Below are positions 9,701 to 21,700 of a stretch of 64,000 nucleotides of DNA, one piece after another. Below the pieces are notes generated by a model. It was not told the origin of the DNA, did not search any database, and saw nothing but the letters and a program-made list of their open reading frames with translations. Origin of the DNA: Sphingomonas sp. CFBP 13720 (GTDB lineage: Bacteria > Pseudomonadota > Alphaproteobacteria > Sphingomonadales > Sphingomonadaceae); NCBI RefSeq assembly GCF_014842075.1, contig NZ_JACYVA010000001.1:1-64000 (forward strand). Reading direction: 5' to 3'. Made by a program: the position numbers and the translations under genes. The number at the start of each line of letters is the position of its first letter. Position 1 is the stretch's first letter.

Positions 9701-12700
9701 TGGCGGCACCGGCAACGACAGCATCGATGGCGGCACCGGCAACGATATCCTCGATGGCGATGCCGGCAACGACACGCTGATCGGCGGAGCCGGCAACGAC
9801 ACGCTGCAGGGCGACGCGGGCAACGACAGCCTGTCGGGTGGCGACGGGAATGACGTGTTCGGTGCCAACGACGCCGGCAACGACACTTTCGACGGCGGGG
9901 CAGGCGACGACAGCTTCAGCTATTCGCAGGGCGAAGACAGCTTCGTCGGCGGCGACGGCGACGACAGTTTCGGCGACTATACCGGCGCAGACACGTTCAG
10001 CGGTGGGGCTGGTGACGACCGATTCGACTATGTCGGCTATTATCAGGGCAATGACAGCTATAGCGGCGGCACCGGCCGCGATCGCTACAACCTCTATTAC
10101 CTGTTCAACCAGACGCCGGTCGTCAGCACGATCACCGATTTCGCCACCGGCAGCGGCGGTGACCTGATCGTCCTCGATCAGGCGGGGCTGTCGCTGGGCG
10201 GCGCGCAGATGGACGCGACCAAGCTGATCTCGGGTGGCTGGATGCGGCTGCGCCAGGTCGGCAGCGATACCGCGGTCGATTTCGACCAGAATGGCGGCGG
10301 CGACAATTTCCAGCAATATCTGCTGCTCAAGAACGTCACCGCGACCGCACTGACCCCCGACAACTTCACCCCCGACCTGCGCGCGACCGGCGTCGCGGCG
10401 ACGCAGAGCGGCACGACCGGTGCCGACAGCTTCACCGGTGTGGGCCGCGACAATTATTCGGGGCTGGCCGGTAACGACACCATCAACGGCGCGCAGGGCG
10501 AAGACACGCTCTATGGCAATGACGGCGCGGATTCGATCAGCGGCGGCGAGCGCAACGACCAGCTGATGGGCGGTGCCGGCAACGACACGCTCGACGGTGG
10601 CGACGATAACGACGCGCTCTATGGCGAGGGCGACAACGACCTGCTGTCGGGCGGTGCGGGCGACGACTATCTCGACGGCGGTGCTGCCCTCGACACGTTG
10701 ATCGGCGGCAGCGGGGACGATAATCTGTCGGGCAATAGCGAGGCCGACAGTCTCGATGGCGGCATTGGCAACGATACGCTGGACGGCGGTGCCGGCAACG
10801 ACACGTTGTCCGGTGGTGACGGCAACGACCGGTTTCAGGATTATCAGGGCGCGAACAGCGTCACCGGCGGGGCCGGCGACGATTATTTCCGCTATGTCGG
10901 CTATAGCGGCGGCACCGATACGCTGACCGGCGGCGACGGGCGCGATACCTATGAACTGACGTCGGTTTCGCCCGGTAGCGTGACCGCCGATCGCATCACC
11001 GATTTCGCGGTCGGGGCGGACGGCGATGTCGTCTCGCTGGCGTCGCTCAGCAGCTATATGACCGGCTATGTCCCCGGCACCAATCCGTTCGCGTCGAGCT
11101 ATCTGCGACTGGTGGTCAGCGGCAGCGACCGGGTGTTGCAGGTCGACTGGAACGGCGCGACCGGCGGGGCGACGTGGGTCGACCTCATCACCTTCGTCGG
11201 AAAGGCGGGCGCGACCTTTACCCGCGACAATTTCGTCATCGGTGACGTGCGCATCGATCCGGCCGGGGTCGGTCAGAACATTGCCGGATCGGCGCAGAAT
11301 GATCGTATCGTCGGAACGATCGATGCCGACACCGTCATCGGCGGGTCGGGCGATGACACGGTCGACGGCAATGGCGGGCATGATTCCGTCGCGGGCGGTG
11401 ACGGCGACGACCTGCTCTATGGCGAACAGGGCAACGACACGCTGTCGGGCGATGCCGGCAACGACCAACTGCAAGGCGGGATCGGCAACGACAGCCTGAC
11501 CGGCGGGGACGGCAACGATAATCTGAGCGGGCAGGAAGACGGCGACACGCTGGCGGGCGGGGCCGGCAACGATAATCTGAGCGGCGGCAGCGGCAACGAC
11601 CGGATCGATGGCGGCAGCGGCAACGATACGATCGACGGCGACGACGGCAACGATACGCTGCTCGGTGGCGATGGCAATGACCTGTTCCGCGACTATACCG
11701 GCGCGGACAGCATCGACGGCGGGGCCGGCGACGACCGGTTCGAATATGTCGGCTACAATACCGGCGCGGATACCATCACCGGCGGTGCCGGTCGCGACAG
11801 CTATGTCTTCTATCCCTATGGGCAACAGGTCCAGACGACCATCACCGACTTCGCGACCGGTGGGGACGGTGACGTCGTCGATGTGGCGCAATTGCTTGGG
11901 CAGCTTCAGAATTACACCGGAACGGTCAATCCGTGGACCGACGGGCATTTCCGGCTGACCGCCGATGGCGGCACCGACACGCTGCTGCAATGGGACCGCG
12001 ACGGCGGCGGCAATGCGTGGACGACGCTGATCCGGTTCCAGAACGTCCTGCCCGCCGCCTTCCAGACCGCGAACTTCACCGGTGGGTGGAGCATCGACGG
12101 CGCTGGCCAGTTGCAGCAGGGCAGCGACGGCGACGACCGGGTCACCGGGTCGAACGATCGCGATACGCTGACCGGCGGCCTTGGCGACGATACGCTGAGC
12201 GGCGGCAACGGTAACGACAGCATCGTCGGCGGGGCCGGCAACGATAATCTGTCCGGGGATGGCGGCAACGACACCATCGTCGGCGATGCCGGAAACGACA
12301 CGATCGACGGCGGCGATGGCAATGACAGCCTCAGCGGCGGGCTTGGCGACGACACGATCGAAGGTACTTGGGGGAATGATACGATCAGCGGCGGTGCCGG
12401 CAATGACCGGCTGTCCGACTATGGTGGTACGAACGTCATCGATGGCGGCGATGGCGACGACCTGTTCTACAATATCGGCTCGTGGCAGGGGCAAGCCGTC
12501 ACGAACACGCTGACGGGTGGTCTTGGCCGTGATACGTACGACTTCTACGAATATTCGACCCGCTATCCGGTGGCGGGTTCCGGAATAACGACGATCACCG
12601 ACTTCACCGCCGGCACCGGTGGCGACGTCATCAACCTCGGCACCAGCTATATGTCCGGTGTCGACGGCGGCAATCCGTTCGAAACCGGCCATATGCGGCT

Positions 12701-15700
12701 GTTGCAGGACGGTGCCGATACGCTGTTGCAGGTCGATCATGACGGCACCGCCGCCACGCTTGACTGGCAGACGGTCGCGCGGTTGCAGAATGTCGTCGCG
12801 ACGGCGCTCAACTACGACAATTTCACGAATGGCGTCGGTCCGGTCGGCGTTACCCGCACCGGTACGCAGTTCGACGACGATCTCGACGGTACCAGCAGCC
12901 CCGACCGGATCGAGGGGCTGGGCGGCGACGACACGATCGATGGCGGCCTGGGCCGCGACACGATCCTCGGCGGTGCGGGCCGCGACCGGATTGATGGCGG
13001 GCAGGGTGACGACAGCCTGTCGGGTGGCGACGGCAGCGACTGGTTCAACGACCAATATGGCCAGAACACCGTGTCGGGCGGCGATGGCGACGATACGTTC
13101 AGCTATGTCCGCGGCGTCGTGTCCGGCGATGCCGGCGACGACTATTTCGACAATGCCGGTTACGACGCCTTTGTCGACACGCTCGACGGTGGCGCCGGCC
13201 AGGACGTGTTCCGCCTGAACGGCTATTCTCTGCGCTATGGCGACGGCGCTGCCGACGTCATCCAGAACTTCACCGCAGGTACCGGCGGCGATGTGCTCGA
13301 CGTGTCGAACGTCGTGGCCTATTTCACCAACTTCACCACCGGCCAGAACCCGTTCCTGACCGGGCATATGCGCCTGCTGGGCGCGGCGGGCGAATTGTTC
13401 CTGCAAGCCGATTTCGACGCCGCCGGCACCGCCACGGGCTGGAAGACGATCGCGATCCTGCGGGGCATGGACACGTCGGTGTCCGAGGAACTGACCCTCT
13501 ACAACTTCACCCCGTCGATTTCGCCGAGCGGCATCGGCCTGTTGATCCAGGGCAGCGAGGCGGCGGATTCGCTGCCGGGATCGAACTCGAACGACACGAT
13601 CGAGGGGCTGGGCGGCAACGACACCATCGACGGCAATGGCGGCGACGATTCGATTTCGGGCGGTGCCGGCGACGACCGGATCGAGGGCGATACCGGCAAC
13701 GACACGCTGCGCGGCGATGCCGGCAACGACACCATCACCGACCTGACCGGCACCAACCGGATCGAAGGGGGCGCGGGCAATGATTATCTGAGCGGCACCG
13801 GCACCCTGCTGGGCGGGGCGGACAACGACCAGCTCTTCGGGTCGGGATCGCTCGACGGCGGCGACGGCGACGACGCGATGTCGCTGAACAGCGGCACCGC
13901 GACGGGCGGTGCCGGCAACGACACGTTCGACGCATCGTCGGCGGGTGCGGGCGTGCAGATGACCGGCGATGCCGGCAATGACAGCCTGCGCGGATCGGCG
14001 TCGGCCGACCGACTGGACGGCGGCACGGACGCCGACACGATCGACGGTGGCGCGGGGGCCGATACGCTGCTGGGCGGTACGGGCGACGACCTGCTGTTCG
14101 CCGGGGCCGGTGCCGACAGCATCGACGGCGGCAGCGGATCGGACATGGTCCGCGTCGCCGGGCGGATGGCCGATTTCTCGGTCACCGCCGGGGCCAATGG
14201 CACCACGATCCTGACCGATCTGCGCACCGGCAGCCCGCTGGGCACCGATACGCTGTCGGGGGTCGAGCTGCTCCAGTTCGACGACGACGAATATGCGCTG
14301 GTCAGCACGCCGGGCATCTTCTGGCAGGACTCGGCCGGCATAGACGACCGCATTCCCAATGCGACGCTGACCTCGGCCACGCTGGCCGGCGACGACACGC
14401 TGTACGGCAATTCGGGCTTCGACATCATCGATGCGGGGTTCGGCAATGACTCGGTGCGTGGCGGCGTCGGCAACGACGTGCTCTATGGCCAGTCGGGCCG
14501 CGACACGCTGGAGGGTGGCGAGGGCGACGACACGCTTTGGGGCGGGACGGGCCAGGACGTGCTCGACGGCGGCGACGATGCCGACTGGCTGTATGGCGAC
14601 GGCGGGTCGGACACGCTGCGCGGCAGCACCGGCAACGACCGGTTGGAGGACCGCCTCGGCAGCAACCGCCTGTACGGCGATACCGGCAACGACACGCTGA
14701 TCGGCACCGGCACGCTTGAGGGCGGCATCGGCAACGACGCGCTCTCGGGCAGCGGGCTGCTCGATGGCGGCGTCGGCAACGATGCGCTGTCGGGCGAGGG
14801 CACGCTGATCGGTGGCGACGGCATCGACACGCTGTCGGGGTCGGGAACGCTGCTCGGCGGGATCGGCAACGACGCGATCAACATCGTGTCGGGTGCCGCT
14901 TATGGCGAGGCGGGCAACGACACTATCGCCACCGCTTATCCGTGGAGCGGACCGGTCACCATGGACGGCGGTGCGGGCGACGATCGCCTGACCGGCTTCC
15001 ATGGCACGCGCGAGACTCTGCTGGGTGGCGACGGGTCCGACACGCTGTCGGGCGGTCGTGGCGGGGGCGTGTCGACCGATAACGACAGCCTCGACGGCGG
15101 GGCGGGCAACGACACGCTCGACGGCGGCGATGGCGACGACACGATCGTCGGCGGCGGCGATTACGACGTCGCGCTGTATGGCGGGACGCGCGCCTTCGCA
15201 TCGGTTATCCGCGATGGCAATGGCGGCTATATCGTCGCCGACAACCGCGACGGGCGCGGCGTCGACGGCACCGATCAGGTGCGCGGCATCGCCACGCTGC
15301 GCTTCACCGACCTCGATTTCGACGTGACCGCCGCCAACACCGGCATCGTCGTCGGCGGCACGACGGCCGCCGACCGCCTGACCGGCACCGCGTTCGACGA
15401 CAGCATCACCGGCGGCGACGGCAACGACACGATCGACGGCGGGGCGGGCAACGACCGGATCGTCGCCGGCACCGGCGCGGACAGCGTCGCGGGCAGCGCC
15501 GGCAACGACGTGCTCTACGGCGAGGCCGGGGTCGACACGATCGACGGCGACATCGGGGCCGACTGGATCGACGGCGGTGCCGATGGCGACAGCATCGCCG
15601 GCGGCGACGGCAACGACACCATCGTCCAGAGCGCGGGGGCCGACACGATCGACGGCGGCGCGGGCGACGATCGCATCACCGACTATGACGACAACGGGAA

Positions 15701-18700
15701 CGTCCTGTCGGGCGGCGACGGCAACGACACGATCGGCGGCAACGGCACGCTGACGGGCGGCCTCGGCAATGACAGCGTCAGCGGCAGCGGCCTGCTCGAC
15801 GGTGAAGCCGGCAACGACACGCTGAACGGATCGGGGCTGGTGCGCGGCGGCGACGGCAACGACGTCGTCTATGTGTCGAGCGGCAGCGGACAGGGCAATG
15901 ACGGCAACGACACGCTGTCGGGCTATTATGCCAGCGACCTGCTGCTCGACGGCGGATCGGGCGCCGATTCGATCTGGGGCGGCAGCGGCAGCGACACGCT
16001 GCTCGGCGGTGCGGGCGACGATACCATCCTGGGCGGCGGCGGGACCGACACCGTCTATGGCGGATCGGGCTTCGACAAGCTCATCTATAACGGCCGCCGG
16101 TCGGACTATGGCATCGTCAACAACAGCGACGGCAGCATCACCGTGCAGGACCTGCGCGGCGGCAGCCCCAACGGCACCGACCGGGTGTACGGCATCGAGC
16201 TGCTCCAGTTCGACAGCGGCGACGAACAGACGCTGCCGGGCAGCAATGTCGGGCTGGTACTGACCGGCACCGCGTTCGACGACATCCTGATCGGCGACAG
16301 CGGCAACGACACCATCACCGGCCTCGCCGGCAACGACCGTCTGGGCGGCGACGACGGCAACGACATCATCGATGCTGGTGCTGGCAACGACGTGGTGACC
16401 GGCGATTCCGGGTCGGACACGCTGACCGGCGGGACCGGCAACGATTATATCGACGGCGGCACCGGCACGGATTCGATCAGCGCGGGCGACGGCAACGACA
16501 CCGTCTATGGCCGCCTTGGCGACGACACGATCGATGCCGGAGCGGATGCCGATTATGTCGAGGATGTCGGCGGGTTGAACCGCATCCTCGGCGGCAGCGG
16601 CAACGACACGTTGAACGGCAACGGATCACTCTATGGCGGCGACGGCGACGACCGGATCACCGGCAACATCTATGCGACCGGCCTGTTGTCCGGCGATGCC
16701 GGCAACGACAGCCTGACCGGCTATGGCACCTTGGACGGCGGCATCGGTGCCGACACGCTGCTGGTCGGGACCGGCGGCACCGGCACCGGCGGCGCGGGCA
16801 ACGACACGCTGTCGGGCTGGCAGCCCTATGGCTATGACGGCGCGCAGACGCTGGACGGCGGGGCCGACAACGACGTCGTCTATGGCAATTGGGGTGCCGA
16901 CAGCCTGATCGGCGGCACCGGCAACGACTGGCTGTCGGGCGGCGACGCCAGCGACACGCTGGCCGGCGGCGATGGCGAGGATACCGCCTCGTTCGAAATG
17001 GCGCGCGAGAACGCCTCGGTCGTCCGCGACGGCAATGGCGGCTATTTCGTCGTCGACAATCGCCACAACCTCGGCGCCGATCGCCTGTCGGGCGTCGAAC
17101 GGGCGACCTTCGCCAACGCCGCCTTCGCCCTGTCGGCGGCGACGGCGGGCATGGTGTTCAACGGGACGGCGGGCAACGACACGCTGACCGGCACCGAACT
17201 GGATGATTCGATCAGCGGCGCGGGGCTGCCGCCCGGCGTCACCGCGCCCAATACCGGCATCGACGATCCCGATCAGGACCGGGGCGACGACCGCCTGTTC
17301 GGTCTGAGCGGCAACGACCGCATCTTCGGCGGGCGCGGTGCCGACCTGATCGACGGCGGCGTCGGCTATGACGTGCTCGACGGCGGGGCCGACAACGATA
17401 CGCTGCTGGGCGGCAGCGACGACGATCAGCTGTTCGGCGGCGCGGGTAATGACAGTCTCGACGGCGGCATCGGCAACGACACCATCGACGGCGGCACCGG
17501 CGACGACCGGGCGCTTGGCGGCGATGGCGACGACTTCATCACTGGCGGCGGCGGCACCGACGAACTGGTCGGCGGCGCCGGTCGCGACGCGCTGTCTGGC
17601 GACGGCACCTTGAGCGGCGGCGACGGCGACGACGTCCTGTCGGGCAGCGGCCAGTTGCTGGGCGATGCCGGCAACGACACGATCACCATCGGATCGGGCA
17701 ACGCGCTGGGCGGTGACGGCAACGACGCCATCACCGGCTATGGCATCCTGCGCGGCGAAGCGGGCAATGACGCGCTCGGCGTCTATACCGGCGCGATCGG
17801 CTATGGCGATGCCGGCAACGACACGCTCTACGGCACCGCCCCTTTCGGCATCGACGGCGCACAGACGCTCGACGGTGGCGAGGGCGACGACGTCATTTCT
17901 GGCAATTATGGCGAGGATTCGCTGCTCGGCGGCGGCGGTGCCGACTGGATTTCGGGCGGCGCCGGCAACGACGTCATCGACGGCGGCAGCGGCGGCGATT
18001 TCCTTGCGGGCAATGGCGGCAACGACACCATCGACGGCGGAGGGTCGGGCGCGCTGACCCCTGACATCGTCCGCTATTACGGCAATCGCAACGACTTCAC
18101 CGTGACCGAGACCAATGGCGTCGTCACCGTGACCGACAACCGCCCCGGATCGCCTGAGGGCACCGACACGCTGACCAATGTCCGCGTGCTGCGCTTCGAC
18201 GATGCCGATTACATCGCCCGGGCCAACCCCGGTGTCTGGCTGCGCGGTGGAACGGGCAACGACATGATCGGTGACATCACCACCGGTTCGTCGTCGGGCG
18301 TGGTCAACGTCACCAATCCGTCGGGGCCGCGCTTCGCCGGATCTGGCGACGACACGCTCGAAGGGCAGGGTGGCAATGACTCGGTCCGCGGTCTGGCGGG
18401 TGAGGACAGCATCCTCGCCGGTGCCGGCAACGACAGCATCGATGGCGGGACCGAAGCCGACCGCATCTATGGCGAGGCGGGCGACGACCTGCTCGACGGC
18501 AGCGACGACGACGATCTGGTCGTCGGTGGCACCGGCAATGACTCGATCCTCGGCGGCATCGGCGAGGATATTCTGGCCGGCGGCGACCTGATCATCACCC
18601 AACCGGTCGATCCGGTCACCGGTTTGCCGGTGGGCGGTCCGGTGCTGGGCGTCGAAACGATCGGCGGCGGCGACGACACGCTGCGCGGCGGGGACGACGA

Positions 18701-21700
18701 CGACAGCATCTATGGCGGATCGGGCCTCGACAGCCTGTCGGGCGATGCCGGCAACGACCTGATGTATGGCGGCATGGATGCCGACACGATCGACGGCGGC
18801 ACCGGCGACGACGCGCTGTATGGAGAGGATGGGAATGACATCCTGACCGGCGGTTCGGGCGTCGATACGCTGTCGGGCGGTGCTGGCAACGACTCGCTGA
18901 CCGGCTTCGGTGTCCTGTCGGGCGATGCCGGCAACGATACGCTGACCGGCGGCGGAACTCTGTCGGGCGGCGAGGGGGCCGATATCCTGACCACGGGCAG
19001 CGGCAACGACCTGCTCGACGGTGGCGACGGCGACGATACACTGACCGCCGGCGAGGGCAGCGACACGCTGATCGGCAGGGCGGGCACCGACCGGGCGATC
19101 ATCGGCGGCCAGCGGGCCAACTTCACCGTCGCGGCGGGCGATGGCGGCGTGTACGTCATCGACAATCGCGGCGGCGGAGGCACCGATTTCCTGACCAGCA
19201 TGGAAACGATCCAGTTCGCCGATGTGACGCAAGGGGCGGTCGGCGGCAGCGTGCTGCACGGCGACGACGGTGCCAATGCGCTGACCGGCACCGCGCTCGA
19301 CGACTATCTGCTCGGGGAATCGGGCAACGACACGCTGATCGGCGCGGCCGGCAACGACCGTATCTTCGGCTATAACGACGATGACTCGATCGCGGGCGGC
19401 AGCGGCAACGACGCGCTGTTCGCCGGGGCGGGCAACGACACGGTCGATGGCGGCGACAATGACGACCTGATCGACGGCTTCGACGGGGCCGACAGCCTGG
19501 TGGGCGGGACCGGCAACGACACCGTCACCGGCGGCTTCGGCAACGACACCATCGACGGCGGCACGGGCAACGACGTGCTGGCGGGCGACGCCAACCATGA
19601 CAGCCTGTTGGGCGGCGCGGGCAGCGATACGCTGACCGGCGGGTCGGGCGACGACACGCTCGACGGCGGGGCCGACAACGACGTGCTGAACGATGGCGAC
19701 GGCGCCAACCGGATGGACGGCGGTGCCGGCAACGACACCTTGTCCGGGTCGGGCACGCTGCTCGGCGGTCTCGGCAACGATCAACTGGGCGGAACCGCCG
19801 ATGCGTGGCTCGACGGTGGGGCCGGCGACGACACGATCGGCGGCGGCGGCGCGAACCTCTATGGCGGCGACGGCAACGACCGGATCACCGGATCGTCGGG
19901 GTCGGACACGCTGACCGGCGGCGACGACAGCGGTGCTGATACGCTGGACGCCGGGGCCGGCAACGACGTGTTGCTGGGCGGTGCCGGCGACGACCGGTTG
20001 GTCGGCGGCGGCGGCAACGATCGGATTGACGGCGGCAATGGCAATGATATCGCCATCTACTCCTCGGTCCGCGCCGACTATACCATCACTCAGGAATCGC
20101 CGGGCGTGTTCCGTGTCGTCGACAATCGCGGCGGCCTCGGCCCCGATGGCAACGACACGATCACCGGCGTCGAACTGCTGCGCTTCATCGATCAGGATCT
20201 GGTGCCCAGCGACGGCAATACCGGCATCGTGTATGACGGCAACGACGCCCCCGACAATCGTACGGGCGGCGAGGGCGACGACACGCTGCGCGGCTTCGGC
20301 GGCAACGACACGCTGGACGGCGGACCGGCGGGCAATGACAGCCTCGACGGCGGCAATGGCAACGACATCCTGATCGGCGGCACCGGCAACGACATCCTCG
20401 ATGGCGGCGACGGCATCGACACGATGACCGGCGGCACCGGCAACGACCTGTACCGGGTCGAGGATGCGGCCGATATGATCGTCGAGGCAGCGAGCGGCGG
20501 CCTCGACACGGTCGAGGCCGACCTACCCGGCGGATCGGTGGCGACGATCAGCACCTATTCGATCGCGTCGCTGACCAATCTCGAAAACCTGACCTACACC
20601 GGCGGCCTGCGCTTCGTTGGCACCGGCAATGCGCTGGCCAACGTCATCACCGGCGGTGCGTTGGCCGATACCCTGAGCGGCGGGTCGGGCAACGACACGC
20701 TGATCGGCGGGACGGGTGCGGATTCAATGGTCGGCGGCACCGGCGACGACACGTACGAGGTCGACCTGTCGACCGATATCGTCGTAGAATCCTCGGGCGG
20801 GGGTAGCGACACGGTCCGCACCGCGCTCGGCAGCCTGACCATCGCCGCGTTCGCGAACGTCGAAAACCTCGTCTATACCGGTACCGCCGGCTTCGTCGGC
20901 ACCGGCAACGCATCCAGCAACCGCCTGACCGGCGGGGCGGGCAACGACACGCTGTCGGGCGGGTCGGGCAACGACACGCTCGACGGCGGCGCGGGTGTCG
21001 ACCGTCTGGAGGGGGGATCGGGCAACGACACCTATCTCGTCGACACCACCACCGACACGCTGGTCGAACTGTCGGGTGGCGGCACCGATACCATCGACAC
21101 CGGCCTGTCGAACTGGACGCTGGCGCTGTATTTCGAAGCGGTCACCTATACCGGCAGCGCAGCGTTCACCGGCACCGGCAACGCATCTGCCAACACCCTG
21201 ACCGCCGGCAGCGGCAACGATACGCTGCGCGGCGGTGCCGGCGACGACAATCTCATTGGCGGTGCGGGCAATGACTCGCTGGTCGGGGAGGGCGACGACG
21301 ATACGCTAGACGGTGGGGCGGGCGACGATACGCTCGACGGCGGGTCGGGCAACGACGTCTATGTCCTCGACGGCAACGACCTGCTGATCGAGGCGGCGAA
21401 TGGCGGCCGCGATACGGTGCGCACGGCGCGGAACAGCTACACGCTGGCCGCCAATTTCGAGAGTGTCGCGTTCACCGGCACCGGGGCGTTCACCGGCACC
21501 GGCAACGAACTGGCCAACGGTCTGACCGGGGGCAGCGGCAACGACCTGCTCTATGGCCTGGTCGGCAACGACACGCTGAACGGCGGGGTCGGTGCGGACA
21601 CGATGGACGGCGGCAACGGCAACGACACCTATTATGTCGACAACATCGCCGACGTGATCGTCGAGGCGGCCGGCGGCACCGACACGATCGTCACCTCGCT

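Noticed and set aside
9693..15002. A 1,769-codon open frame on the minus strand inside the RTX gene (also 16626-19784 and 6618-8021 minus)
   Set aside because: It mirrors the repetitive GC-rich codons of the RTX repeats, which give no stops in one antisense frame. The translation is low-complexity (Val/Ala/Ile/Arg repeats) with no domain or ribosome site. It is an artefact of the repeats.
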